NCBI RefSeq assembly: GCF_007827275.1
Contig: NZ_VISE01000001.1
Coordinates: 1,488,001-1,552,000, forward strand
Length of the DNA: 64,000 nt
Direction: 5' to 3'
Source: Gillisia sp. Hel_I_86
Lineage (GTDB): Bacteria > Bacteroidota > Bacteroidia > Flavobacteriales > Flavobacteriaceae
A model generated the notes under the pieces. The model was not told the origin of the DNA and searched no databases. It saw only the letters and a list, made by a program, of their open reading frames with translations. Shown here piece by piece: positions 1 to 9,346 of the stretch. Position 1 is the stretch's first letter, and every line of letters starts with the position of its first letter. A program made the position numbers and the translations under genes.

Positions 1-33
1 CATTAAAAGTGAATCCGCAATTAAAAAACAATT

Positions 34-155
34 ATAAATTTTAATCCCTCATTGAGGGTTTAAATCCCCCGAGGTTTTCCTCCAATTTTTAAAATATTTT
101 TCTCTCGATACTTCGGGACATGTCTCGTGGGCTTTCCCCGAAGTTTTTGATTAGA
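34..155. repeat. Dispersed 3'-end repeat (family 2), copy 1
   Basis: This stretch lies directly downstream of the hemB stop codon. Read on the minus strand it runs from CTTCGGGG and CCCACGAG through an AAAATT stretch to ACCCTCAATGAGGG and ATTAAA. The same order of blocks recurs at 34477-34568 around the sufD stop codon, and a short version lies at 31470-31500 by the sufT stop. The block TCCCTCATTGAGGGT is itself palindromic. I see no coding potential. Confidence 0.6.
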
Positions 156-1130
156 TTATGATATCAATTTTACGGCATCCTTTGCAAAATAACTGGCAAT
201 CACATTCGCGCCTGCACGTTTAATCGCAATTAATTGCTCCATCATCACCGCATCATGGTCTAGCCATCCTTTTCCTGAAGCAGCTTTTATCATGGCATAT
301 TCGCCACTAACCTGATATACAGCTACAGGGACATTTACTGCTTCTTTAATATCCCTAACAATATCTAGATAACATAATCCCGGTTTTACCATTACGATAT
401 CTGCTCCTTCTTCAATATCCATCAAGGTTTCACGAATTGCTTCTTCCCTATTTGCAGGATCCATTTGATAGGTTTTTTTATCGCCAAACCCGGGAGCAGA
501 GTCCAATGCATCCCGAAAAGGGCCATAAAATGCAGAGGCATATTTTGCGGAGTAGCTCATAATCCCAGTATCATGAAAACCTTCCCCTTCCAACAAACTT
601 CTAATTTCGAAGATCCTTCCATCCATCATATCGCTGGGTGCCACAAAATCTGCTCCGGAACTAGCGTGAGAAAGGGACATTTCAGCTAAGATCGCAGTTG
701 TGTCATCGTTAATGATCTTTCCGTCTGCAACCACCCCATCATGACCAAAAGAAGAATAAGGATCTAGGGCAACATCTGTCATCACCAACATTTCGGGAAC
801 TGCGTTTTTCACGGTTTTTATGGCGCGCTGCATCAAACCTTCAGCATTCAAGGCTTCGGTTCCTGCATTGTCTTTTAAATTATCCGGTACCTTCACAAAA
901 AGCAAAACCGACTTGAGTCCCATTTTCCAAAGTTCTTTCACCTCCTTATCCAATAGATCCAGACTAAACCTGAAATAATTTGGCATGGAGGCAATCTCCT
1001 CTTTCACACCTTTTCCTTCAACAACAAATAAAGGGACAATAAAATCGTTCGGGCTTATAATGGTTTCACGTACCAAGCTTCTAACAGCTTCGGAGGTGCG
1101 TAATCTTCTATTTCTTCTTAATGGATACAT
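156..1130 (-). CDS. hemB: Delta-aminolevulinic acid dehydratase (porphobilinogen synthase)
   Basis: HemB condenses two 5-aminolevulinate molecules to porphobilinogen in the cytoplasm, the second committed step of heme synthesis. The 324-residue length is normal for the family. The two active-site lysines are visible in YSAKYASAFYG (K196) and MVKPG (K249). The metal loop at 119-131 reads DVALDPYSSFGHD, with Asp and Ala where zinc-dependent enzymes carry Cys, so this is the magnesium-type form. The ATG at 1130 starts a normal MYPLRRNRR N-terminus. It is transcribed away from the ABC transporter at 1554 and is separated from the hemA-hemF operon by 5.2 kb. A possible -7 box lies at 1226-1233. 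Confidence 0.97.
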   Translation of the reverse strand: MYPLRRNRRLRTSEAVRSLVRETIISPNDFIVPLFVVEGKGVKEEIASMPNYFRFSLDLLDKEVKELWKMGLKSVLLFVKVPDNLKDNAGTEALNAEGLMQRAIKTVKNAVPEMLVMTDVALDPYSSFGHDGVVADGKIINDDTTAILAEMSLSHASSGADFVAPSDMMDGRIFEIRSLLEGEGFHDTGIMSYSAKYASAFYGPFRDALDSAPGFGDKKTYQMDPANREEAIRETLMDIEEGADIVMVKPGLCYLDIVRDIKEAVNVPVAVYQVSGEYAMIKAASGKGWLDHDAVMMEQLIAIKRAGANVIASYFAKDAVKLIS

Positions 1131-1553
1131 AGGAAAAAGTCTTTTTTTATTAAACTCCTCAGGAGTACTTTTTTAATGCTCATTAGATCTTTAAACTTAA
1201 AACCTATCCTGAAATTGAGCATTTGCAAATATAAAGCATGCTTAAGAATTTTTTGGTGTTTGATAGGAAGGATTATATTTATGTATATCCGTTTTTTGTC
1301 CAGCAAGACATTTGTTATTTTTATGATTTCGACGAAGGAGGAATCCCTAACACGAAATTTTACTCTATCGAGATTCTTCACTTCGCTGCGCTCCTTTTAG
1401 AATGACAATAAACCTGAATAGTTGGTTAAAAGCACTTACAGTTACAAAACCGGACAATCAGTTATATTTTCAAATATCAAGATAAAATTGTAACGTTACT
1501 GCTTATTACTTACTAATAGAACTAAAGACAAAATCCAACTAAACCACCCAACT
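1131..1553. other. Divergent intergenic region between hemB and ABC transporter
   Basis: This 423 bp AT-rich gap has no credible gene; short open frames on both strands have no recognisable protein character. It should hold promoters for hemB (leftward) and the ABC operon (rightward). A TAnnTTTG-type -7 box in hemB orientation lies at 1226-1233 (reads TATATTTG), with no convincing -33 TTG. The part at about 1325-1408 is a REP-like palindromic repeat (GAGATTCTTC, CACTTCGCTGCGCTC, AGAATGACAA). Confidence 0.55.
1226..1233 (-). promoter_or_regulatory. Candidate -7 box for hemB
   Basis: The minus strand reads TATATTTG, matching TAnnTTTG, about 96 bases before the hemB ATG. No -33 TTG is found at standard spacing, and the implied leader is long, so this is weak. 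Confidence 0.3.
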
Positions 1554-2429
1554 ATGCTTTCCATCAAAAATTTGAACAAAACGTATCCAAACGGAACACA
1601 GGCGCTTAACAATGTTAATTTAGAAATCGATAAAGGCATGTTTGGCTTATTAGGCCCAAACGGTGCCGGAAAATCTACCTTAATGCGCACAATTGCCACC
1701 TTGCAACTAAGTGATACTGGTAGCATAGAATTTGATGGAATAGATGTTTTTAACGAGCCGGAAGAACTCAGAAAGGTTTTAGGGTATTTGCCTCAGGATT
1801 TCGGGGTATATCCAAAAGTTTCTGCAGAGATGATGCTGAACCATATTGCAAAGATCAAGGGAATTCATAATAAGTCCGATAGAACTGCTTATGTAGCAGA
1901 TCTTTTGAATAAAGTGAACCTTTATAAATTCAGAAAAAGAAATTTAGGGGATTATTCCGGTGGGATGCGTCAGCGTTTTGGGATTGCTCAAGCTCTAATT
2001 GGAAATCCTAAATTGATAATTGTAGATGAGCCCACAGCGGGATTGGATCCTTTGGAGCGCAACCGATTCCATAATTTGTTGAGCGAGCTGGGAGAAGATG
2101 CCGTGGTTATTTTATCTACCCATATCGTAGACGATGTAATTAATTTATGTACCAATATGGCGGTTTTCAATGAAGGTTCTGTAGTGGTTCAAGGACATCC
2201 TTTGGAGTTGACAAATTCCCTGAACGGCAGGATTTATAGAAAGAAAATTGATAAAGAAGAGTTAGAAAAATATCAGGAAGAATACAGTGTGCTCTCTGCT
2301 TATTTAAGAAGCGGGCAGTTAAACGTGAATGTTTACGATGAATCTCACCCTGGGGATGGTTTCGAAGTAGTTAACAATACTTTGGAAGATTTTTATTTCT
2401 ACAGTATCAACCAACCTCAAACTGTATAA
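1554..2429 (+). CDS. ABC transporter ATP-binding protein
   Basis: This is the cytoplasmic nucleotide-binding subunit of an ABC-2 type transporter. It has a Walker A GPNGAGKST near residues 34-42, signature DYSGGMRQR and Walker B LIIVDEPTAGLDP, all intact. At 291 residues it has the common length for this class, with a C-terminal extension of about 80 residues. Its stop is two bases from the start of the permease-peptidase gene, so the two form an operon and very likely one complex. The substrate is unknown. Confidence 0.93.
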   Translation: MLSIKNLNKTYPNGTQALNNVNLEIDKGMFGLLGPNGAGKSTLMRTIATLQLSDTGSIEFDGIDVFNEPEELRKVLGYLPQDFGVYPKVSAEMMLNHIAKIKGIHNKSDRTAYVADLLNKVNLYKFRKRNLGDYSGGMRQRFGIAQALIGNPKLIIVDEPTAGLDPLERNRFHNLLSELGEDAVVILSTHIVDDVINLCTNMAVFNEGSVVVQGHPLELTNSLNGRIYRKKIDKEELEKYQEEYSVLSAYLRSGQLNVNVYDESHPGDGFEVVNNTLEDFYFYSINQPQTV

Positions 2430-2431
2430 TC

Positions 2432-5400
2432 ATGAAAGAGATCTACTTATTTGAGTTGAAATATAGAATGCGCAGGCCTGCAACCTATATCTACCTATTT
2501 ATCATGTTTCTCATTCCGTTATTGATAGGAGTATTTGAAAAATCCAACACGGCACAATTTACAAACAGTCCGAATGCCATTATGGGTGTTTTGGGAAGCA
2601 TGAGCGTGCTAGCGCTTTTCTTTTATGCGGCAATTATGGGGGTTGCTGTTTACAGGGACGAAGAGCATAGAACCGCCCAAACGTATTTTACATTTCCTAT
2701 TTCTGAAAAAAATTATATTCTAGGCAGGTTCTGGGGAAGTTTTACGATAGTTACCTTTATGAACATTGCCGCAGTCCTTGGTGCAATGTCCGGATTTGCA
2801 ATTGGGGTATTTTTAGATAGGCCGGATTACGGAACCTATACGACTTTCAATTTTGTGTCTTATTTTTATCCATTTGTTTATTTGCTCACTTTTAATGCGT
2901 TCTTTATTGGAAGTTTGTTTTTTGGGTTGATGACGTTTTTTAAACGCATGCCTATTTTATACCTGGGAGGAATCGTGATCTTTATCCTTACCATAGTTTC
3001 CTCAAGGCTTTTGGCCAATTTGGATACCGAATGGTTGAGTGTTTACGTAGATCCTTTTGGATCCAAGGCTCAAAATTTTATAGATAAATATTGGTCTGTA
3101 CACGAACTTAATACCACGCAGCTATCTCTTACAGGCAAGTTTTTGATCAACAGGATGATTTGGTTAGGCTTAGCTATGGGCATTTTCATATTCACTTTAT
3201 TACGATTTTCTTACAAAGGATTTTTATCTTCAAAAAAGAAGCAAAATACCAAAGAAAATAAAGAGGAATATAACGGGAGCCATGTTCTTGGAAATGTCGT
3301 TCAGGTTTTTAATAGCAAAGCGAGAAGGGAAAATTTATGGTCACTTAGCAAAATAGAATTTCTATCTATCGTTAAGGAAACGGTTTTTATAATTTTAATG
3401 GTAATTGGGATCGTGATCGCTGGTTTTGTGGCATATCAATCCAATCAAATATATGGCACTCCTTCACTTCCGCTAACTAGGTATATGGTAGCCCAGATCG
3501 CTGGTGGAATTTCATTGTTTTCTGTGATAATCCTTATCATCTATGCAGGAGAAGCAGTCCATAGAACCAGAAAAAATAAAACCTTTGAGTTTTACGATGC
3601 CCTTCCGGTTAGCAATAACACCTTATACCTTTCTAAAATAATTTCACTTATCGGGGTTGCGGTAGTGCTTACTTTAATAAGTATCCTGGTTGGGATTATA
3701 TACCAAACCTTTAATGGGTATTTCGATTACGAACTGGGAATGTATTTCATATATAATTTTGTCAAGATCTTCCCAACTTATATAATGACATTGCTATTGG
3801 CATTTTTCATTCATGTGTTGGTCAACAATAAATTTTTGGGACATTTTATAGTAGTGGTAATTTATATAGGTTTGCCTTTGTTGTTTACCTTGGCTTTTAA
3901 AACGTCTAACCCATTATTGATCTTTGGAGAAAGTCCTAGCGGCTTTTTAAGCGACCTAAATGGATTTGGGCATTATTTAATAGGAGAATTTTGGCTGAAT
4001 GCTTATTGGATCTTGCTTACCTGCATTCTGGCTGTTATAGGAAAGCTCTTTTGGAACCGCGGATTCTTCTCTTCAGGGAAGGAGCGTTTGCGCCTAGCAA
4101 AGCAACGGTTTACAGGTAAGACCATTGCTTACACCTTGTTTTTTGTGTTCGCATTTATTTCGGTTGGGGCTTATAGTTACTACAACCTTAAAGTTCTTAA
4201 CCAGTTGGAAGATGGAAATTATGGGGAGAATGTCAATGCGGAAGCAGAGAAAAAATATGGTAAATATATAGGGAAGCCTCATATCCAAGTGGTGGATCTC
4301 AAGGCATTTATAGATATTTTTCCAGAAGACAGAAGGATAGAGGCTAAAGGTGAATTCAAAGTGGTTAACAAGTTCGATGTTGCCTTGGATACGCTTTTAA
4401 TGGAGGTGAAATTTCCTATTGCCGAAACTAGGATCACAAAAGTGGTTTATAACAATGTAGAGTTGAAGCCATTTTTAAAGGATACGGCATACCGCCTTTT
4501 TATGTATAAGTTACCGAAGCCTTTGCAACCAAAAGATGCGGCATCGCTGGTTATTGAAACCAAAGCGATCACCAAAGGATTTACTGTAGATCCAGAAACC
4601 GCTGTTTTAGGGAATGGAACCTTTTTTAGAGATGCAATCTTCCCTTCATTTCATTATGACCGGGTACTAAGTGATAATGGCGTTCGTATAAAACACGGAT
4701 TGGAAAAACTGGATTTCTTGTATCCTCCAAGAACAGATAGTATTGCGCTTAAAAAGAACCTTTTTAACGAGGATGGGGATTATATGACTTTTGAAGCAAC
4801 TGTTAGTACTTCGAAAGGTCAAACAGCGCTTGCTCCAGGTGTGCTCACCAAGAAATGGGAAGAAAACGATCGGAGTTATTTCAATTATAAGTTGGAGGGT
4901 AAAACCGATTATTTCTTCAGTTTTGTTTCCGCAGAATATGAGGTGGAGAAGGATTTCTGGATCGCCCCCAGTGGCAAGAAGGTTAATATTGAGATCTACC
5001 ATTCTCCAAAACATAAAAGGAATTTAGAATACTTTATTAAGGGAATTAAAATATCATTGGATTATAACTCCAAAAACTTTTTTGAGTATCCTTATTCTGT
5101 GATCAGGATCATTGAATTTCCTGCGCATTCTACTTTTGCTCAGTCTTTTGCTACCACCATCCCCTATTCTGAAGACTTTGGTTTCGTTGCAGATTTTTCT
5201 AAAGCAGAAGATTATAATTATGCGTTTAGGGTAACCTCTCACGAAGTAGCGCACCAGTGGTGGGGACATATTGTAACTCCAAGTAAAACCTCCGGAGCGA
5301 ATATTATTTCTGAAACTTTGGCCGAGTATGTTTCACTCATGACCATGAAAAAGGAGTATGGAGAAAACGGGATCAAAGCATTTTTGAAGAATTCTCTGGA

Positions 5401-6037
5401 TAGATACTTGTCTGGGAGACAATTCAGCTTTAAACCGGAGCGCACTTTATTGGATGTTGAAACAGGGCAATATATCTGGTATGAGAAAGGCTCTATGATT
5501 ATGTACGATCTTCAGGATGCTATGGGAGAAGAGAAGGTAAATGCAGGACTTCGCAGCTTTTTGGAAGAATTTAAATACAACGAAAAAGGCTATTATGCGA
5601 CTTCAGAAGATCTTTATAAAGCATTATATAAAGTAACCCCAGATTCCCTTAAATATAAATTAGAGGATGGCTTTAAGGAAATCGTGCTTTATGAAAACAG
5701 GGTTATTAGCGCGAAAACCAAAGAGTTGAAGACCGGTAAATGGGAAACTGCTTTTACGGTTAATTCCAAAAAGATCTATTATGATGATGCCGGAAGAGAA
5801 CGCGAAATAGATACCAAAAAGAACTTGGTAGATATAGGATTGTTTGGTGAAGATGTGGTAAATGATGAACAAGTGACAATTAAAGATCCTTTTTACTTTG
5901 AATTGAAATGGTTGAAACCAGGCGACAATACGTTCACAATTATAACCGATAAAAAACCAATTAAAGCGGGGATAGATCCCTACAATAAATTGATAGACAG
6001 AAACTCAGATGATAATTTGAAATCTATTGAGGAATAG
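2432..6037 (+). CDS. ABC-2 permease fused to M1-family metallopeptidase
   Basis: This 1201-residue protein joins a membrane transporter to a peptidase. Residues about 15-590 hold roughly a dozen hydrophobic segments in two blocks (15-260 and 310-590), like two tandem ABC-2 permease halves. The rest is an M1 (gluzincin) peptidase domain outside the membrane, with the zinc site HEVAHQWWGH at 937-946 and the third ligand in SETLAEY at 960-966. The usual GAMEN exopeptidase motif is not seen. Such fusions are known in Bacteroidota, but the function is not established. A role in exporting and trimming peptides or lipoproteins is inference. It forms an operon with the ATPase upstream. Confidence 0.88.
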   Translation: MKEIYLFELKYRMRRPATYIYLFIMFLIPLLIGVFEKSNTAQFTNSPNAIMGVLGSMSVLALFFYAAIMGVAVYRDEEHRTAQTYFTFPISEKNYILGRFWGSFTIVTFMNIAAVLGAMSGFAIGVFLDRPDYGTYTTFNFVSYFYPFVYLLTFNAFFIGSLFFGLMTFFKRMPILYLGGIVIFILTIVSSRLLANLDTEWLSVYVDPFGSKAQNFIDKYWSVHELNTTQLSLTGKFLINRMIWLGLAMGIFIFTLLRFSYKGFLSSKKKQNTKENKEEYNGSHVLGNVVQVFNSKARRENLWSLSKIEFLSIVKETVFIILMVIGIVIAGFVAYQSNQIYGTPSLPLTRYMVAQIAGGISLFSVIILIIYAGEAVHRTRKNKTFEFYDALPVSNNTLYLSKIISLIGVAVVLTLISILVGIIYQTFNGYFDYELGMYFIYNFVKIFPTYIMTLLLAFFIHVLVNNKFLGHFIVVVIYIGLPLLFTLAFKTSNPLLIFGESPSGFLSDLNGFGHYLIGEFWLNAYWILLTCILAVIGKLFWNRGFFSSGKERLRLAKQRFTGKTIAYTLFFVFAFISVGAYSYYNLKVLNQLEDGNYGENVNAEAEKKYGKYIGKPHIQVVDLKAFIDIFPEDRRIEAKGEFKVVNKFDVALDTLLMEVKFPIAETRITKVVYNNVELKPFLKDTAYRLFMYKLPKPLQPKDAASLVIETKAITKGFTVDPETAVLGNGTFFRDAIFPSFHYDRVLSDNGVRIKHGLEKLDFLYPPRTDSIALKKNLFNEDGDYMTFEATVSTSKGQTALAPGVLTKKWEENDRSYFNYKLEGKTDYFFSFVSAEYEVEKDFWIAPSGKKVNIEIYHSPKHKRNLEYFIKGIKISLDYNSKNFFEYPYSVIRIIEFPAHSTFAQSFATTIPYSEDFGFVADFSKAEDYNYAFRVTSHEVAHQWWGHIVTPSKTSGANIISETLAEYVSLMTMKKEYGENGIKAFLKNSLDRYLSGRQFSFKPERTLLDVETGQYIWYEKGSMIMYDLQDAMGEEKVNAGLRSFLEEFKYNEKGYYATSEDLYKALYKVTPDSLKYKLEDGFKEIVLYENRVISAKTKELKTGKWETAFTVNSKKIYYDDAGREREIDTKKNLVDIGLFGEDVVNDEQVTIKDPFYFELKWLKPGDNTFTIITDKKPIKAGIDPYNKLIDRNSDDNLKSIEE

Positions 6038-6345
6038 GTAGAAAAATTAAATTTTATGAGATTCTGAAACACGTTCGAGATGATAGTACTATTGTCATTC
6101 TGAACGCAGTGAAGAATCTCAAAGAAGCAGTATCAAAAAAAGAGATCCTTCCTTCGTCAGGATGACAAGTAGAGCCTCTTAGGTCGCATTGAGCCTTTTG
6201 AACTGTGAACAATTTTTTTGGAATTCGTCACCCTCAATTTATTTCAGGGTCTCCATTTACAGTTTTGTGAGATTCTTAAACAAGTTCAGAATGACGTTTT
6301 TTATCAGATTATAATACCTTAAGATGAAACAAAACGGATTTAAAC
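6038..6345. repeat. Intergenic region with REP-like palindromic repeats
   Basis: This 308 bp gap lies between the convergent peptidase and hemF genes. It contains two or three units of the window-wide REP-like family: TTGTCATTCTGAACGCAGTG with AGAATCTC near 6103-6120, a partner ending in GATGACAAG near 6140-6168, and GTCACCCTCAATT with TCAGGGTCTC at about 6228-6255, followed by GAGATTCTT and CAGAATGACG at about 6270-6295. Such hairpins could end transcription from both sides. No gene was seen. Confidence 0.6.
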
Positions 6346-7248
6346 TTACACCCAATCTTTAGGCTTCGCCAATACCTTTAAAAGTCGCTCTTCTTCGCTT
6401 CCTTTTTCGGGATGATGGTCGTAAACCCATTGCACATGTGGCGGTAAACTCATCAAGATGCTTTCTATCCTTCCGTTGGTCTTTAGGCCAAAAAGAGTGC
6501 CTTTATCATGCACTAAATTGAATTCCACATACCGTCCACGTCTTATTTCCTGCCAGGTTCGTTGTGCTTCGGAATAGGGTAAATTCTTTCGTTTTTCGGC
6601 AATAGGAACATACCATGCTAAAAAGCTATTTCCCACTTCGGTTACAAATTCAAACCAATCTTCCATGCTCATTTCTTCTGAAGCTTTGCAATAATCGAAA
6701 AACAATCCGCCAATTCCTCTGGCTTCCTCCCGATGCGAATTCCAGAAATATTCGTCGCATTTCTGCTTGTATTCCGCATAAAAATCTGGATCATGGGCAT
6801 CACATGCTTTTTTACAGATTTTATGAAAATGGGTGGCATCTTCATCGAATAAATAATAGGGAGTAAGGTCTTGCCCTCCACCAAACCAACTATCTATAAC
6901 GGTTCCGCTTTTATCATACATTTCAAAATACCGCCAATTTGCATGTACGGTCGGCACCATCGGGTTTTTTGGATGAAGCACCAAACTTAAGCCACAGGCA
7001 AAAAAATCTACCTCTCCCACCTTAAAATATTGCTGCATTGCAGGAGGAAGTGAACCATGAACCTGAGAAATATTGACCCCGCCTTTCTCGAAAACGGCAC
7101 CGTTTTCTATAACCCTTGTCCTTCCACCACCGCCTTCTGGCCTGTCCCATAAATCTTCCTTGAATTTTACGGAACCATCAACTTCTTCCAATTTAGAAGT
7201 AATGCTGTCTTGAAGTTGCTCTATATAATGAAGGAATTTATTTTTCAT
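6346..7248 (-). CDS. hemF: Oxygen-dependent coproporphyrinogen III oxidase
   Basis: HemF decarboxylates two propionates of coproporphyrinogen III to give protoporphyrinogen IX, using molecular oxygen. The 300-residue length fits. Family features seen include RPEGGGGRTRV near residue 36, the stretch PMVPTVHANWRYFE, WFGGGQDLTPYYL and the C-terminal MSLPPHVQWVYDH. It is the last gene of the hemA-C-D-E-(unknown)-F operon, six bases after the unknown gene. Finding HemF rather than only HemN/HemW suggests aerobic heme synthesis. Confidence 0.97.
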   Translation of the reverse strand: MKNKFLHYIEQLQDSITSKLEEVDGSVKFKEDLWDRPEGGGGRTRVIENGAVFEKGGVNISQVHGSLPPAMQQYFKVGEVDFFACGLSLVLHPKNPMVPTVHANWRYFEMYDKSGTVIDSWFGGGQDLTPYYLFDEDATHFHKICKKACDAHDPDFYAEYKQKCDEYFWNSHREEARGIGGLFFDYCKASEEMSMEDWFEFVTEVGNSFLAWYVPIAEKRKNLPYSEAQRTWQEIRRGRYVEFNLVHDKGTLFGLKTNGRIESILMSLPPHVQWVYDHHPEKGSEEERLLKVLAKPKDWV

Positions 7249-7254
7249 GGGTGT

Positions 7255-7650
7255 TTATAAGAAAGATTTTGCCTCATTGATTTTCTGAATAATATTAAAG
7301 GAGAAGGTTTTGCTCTCCTCTTGGATATACTCAAAAATAGCTACTGCTGAAGCTGCTAAATGAGATTCGTGTTGCTCATCTTCAAAAGGAATGATTTTTA
7401 AAAGAAAATCCCCAAATTGCTCCAGATTGGAAAAATCGAAATCCAGCTCTTTTAATTTTACCAGCAATTCTTCAGAAGACCAACTTTCAAGATCTGAAAT
7501 TTTAAAACCCAAATGCTCAAATAAGAGTCCGTTTGCCTTGGAACGCTGTTCAGTTTCATAAAATTCAGGAACAAATTCCAAGTCGATCAACCTACCCACA
7601 AGCTCGTTGATCTTCTGATTTTCTTCGTCTCTTAAACCTTTGCTAAGCAT
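7255..7650 (-). CDS. Conserved-type hypothetical protein inside the hem operon
   Basis: This 131-residue acidic, soluble protein starts at an ATG (7650) six bases after hemE and ends six bases before hemF, so it is co-transcribed with both. I do not recognise a domain. The composition (many Glu, Leu, Phe and Lys, no signal peptide, no Cys cluster) suggests a small all-helical cytoplasmic protein. The C-terminal part reads like amphipathic helices (AIFEYIQEESKTF, NIIQKINEAK). Context suggests a link to tetrapyrrole synthesis, for instance handling of uro- or coproporphyrinogen between HemE and HemF, but that is only inference. Confidence 0.75.
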   Translation of the reverse strand: MLSKGLRDEENQKINELVGRLIDLEFVPEFYETEQRSKANGLLFEHLGFKISDLESWSSEELLVKLKELDFDFSNLEQFGDFLLKIIPFEDEQHESHLAASAVAIFEYIQEESKTFSFNIIQKINEAKSFL

Positions 7651-7656
7651 TACGGG

Positions 7657-8682
7657 TTATTTTGAATATTCTTTAACTGCATCTATAAAAGCACGTGCAT
7701 TTTCTACGGGAATATCTGGTAGAATTCCGTGACCTAAGTTCACGATATATTTATCTTTTCCGAATTCATCGATCATTTGGTGAACCATTTTTTTGATCTC
7801 GGCAGGTGGCGAATACAATCTTGAAGGATCAAAATTTCCTTGTAACGTAATGTTTCCGCCCGTTAAATAACGCGCATTTCGTGGAGAACATGTCCAGTCT
7901 ATTCCTAAAGCAGAAGCCCCGGATTTTGACATTTCATCCAATGCGAACCAACAACCTTTTCCAAAAGCGATAACCGGAACTTCATCTTTTAGGGCATCTA
8001 TAATTTGTTGCATATATCGCCATGAAAAGATTTGATAATCTGTTGGGGACAACATTCCTCCCCAAGAATCGAATATTTGTACTGCATCTACGCCCGCAGC
8101 AACTTTAGCTTTAAGATATGCGATGGTAGTATCGGTGATTTTTTGAAGCAAAGTATGCGCAGCAGCTGGATTGGTAAAACAGAATTTCTTTGCGATATCA
8201 AAATTCTTGGAACCTTGTCCTTGTACCGTGTAGCACAAAATGGTCCATGGAGAACCGGCAAACCCTATCAAAGGGACCTCATCGTTCAAGGCTTGTTTGG
8301 TCATTTTAATGGCATCCATCACGTAACCTAACTCTTCATGTACATTAGGAACATAAACTTTCTCCACATCTTTGCTGGTTCTCACGGGATTTGGCAACCA
8401 AGGTCCCACACCTGGTCTCATTTCCACCTTGATGTTCATTGCCTGAGGGATCACCAAAATATCGCTAAATAATATGGCTGCATCTGGTCCAACTTGATTT
8501 ATAGGCATTATGGTGATTTCTGTAGCCAGTTCTGGGGTTCTGCAACGTGTGAAGAAATCGTGTTTTTCCTTCAATTTCATGAAATCCGGTAAATACCTTC
8601 CTGCCTGGCGCATCATCCACACTGGTGGCCTGTCTACGGTTTCACCCTTTAATGCTCTTAAAAATAAGTCGTTCTTGATCAT
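7657..8682 (-). CDS. hemE: Uroporphyrinogen decarboxylase
   Basis: HemE removes the four acetate carboxyls of uroporphyrinogen III to form coproporphyrinogen III. The N-terminal signature [15 protein letters not shown] at about residues 18-32 and the central [13 protein letters not shown] motif are intact, and 341 residues is the usual length. Its ATG at 8682 overlaps the hemD stop (8679-8681) by the ATGA-type arrangement, indicating translational coupling with hemD. Confidence 0.98.
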   Translation of the reverse strand: MIKNDLFLRALKGETVDRPPVWMMRQAGRYLPDFMKLKEKHDFFTRCRTPELATEITIMPINQVGPDAAILFSDILVIPQAMNIKVEMRPGVGPWLPNPVRTSKDVEKVYVPNVHEELGYVMDAIKMTKQALNDEVPLIGFAGSPWTILCYTVQGQGSKNFDIAKKFCFTNPAAAHTLLQKITDTTIAYLKAKVAAGVDAVQIFDSWGGMLSPTDYQIFSWRYMQQIIDALKDEVPVIAFGKGCWFALDEMSKSGASALGIDWTCSPRNARYLTGGNITLQGNFDPSRLYSPPAEIKKMVHQMIDEFGKDKYIVNLGHGILPDIPVENARAFIDAVKEYSK

Positions 8683-9341
8683 TTCTTATATTTTTTAACT
8701 GCCTGTACGATCACATTTTCAATACTAGGCTTATTTGCTATAACTATATGTTGTGTATGTTTTTTAGCTTCAGCTGCGGTGGTTTCCCCAATGCAAAATG
8801 CGGTGCTCGAATTTAAACTATTTTTCTGGCAAAAGCTTTGCACTCCACTGGGACTAAAAAATAAAACCCCTTCAAAAGTACGGTTGAATTTTTTGGGATT
8901 TAAGGTTGTTTTATATACCACCAATTCTTTAATAGAAAAATTTTCTGCTTTCAAAATCTTGGATAGTTCCTCCCTGCGCATGGAACCGCAAATATGAAGG
9001 AATTCTTTTTCTTTAAAATCCTTTACGATCAAGTTTGCCAACTCTTCGCCATAATCTGCTGAAGCAATTACACTATAGCCTTCTTTTTCAATTTGAGCCT
9101 TGGTCTTTTCACCAACACAAAAAATGTTGAGATCGCGGGTTTGGAATTCCGGATATTGCGTAAAAAAACCTTTTACTCCGTTCTGGCTGGTAAAGATGAG
9201 GTTTCTGGGTATAGGTGCATCCAATGAAGAATTATCGAATTCAATAGTAATCGCATTGTATTCCACAAGTCCAATTCCTGAATTAAGAAGTAATTGTTTC
9301 TGGGGTGTTGTTAGAATTTTGGTGGAAAGTAAGGTAGCCAT
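8679..9341 (-). CDS. hemD: Uroporphyrinogen-III synthase
   Basis: HemD closes hydroxymethylbilane with inversion of ring D to yield uroporphyrinogen III. The family is poorly conserved; recognition rests on [10 protein letters not shown] near residue 50, the [11 protein letters not shown] region near 155-166, [11 protein letters not shown] near 180 and its place between hemC and hemE. At 220 residues it is slightly short but within the range for the family. The start at 9341 follows the hemC stop by five bases. Confidence 0.9.
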   Translation of the reverse strand: MATLLSTKILTTPQKQLLLNSGIGLVEYNAITIEFDNSSLDAPIPRNLIFTSQNGVKGFFTQYPEFQTRDLNIFCVGEKTKAQIEKEGYSVIASADYGEELANLIVKDFKEKEFLHICGSMRREELSKILKAENFSIKELVVYKTTLNPKKFNRTFEGVLFFSPSGVQSFCQKNSLNSSTAFCIGETTAAEAKKHTQHIVIANKPSIENVIVQAVKKYKK

Positions 9342-9346
9342 GTTAT

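Noticed and set aside
1118-1400. Two overlapping open frames between hemB and the ABC transporter, one on each strand
   Set aside because: Low-complexity AT-rich translations without domains; one runs through a REP-like repeat and the region must hold two promoters.
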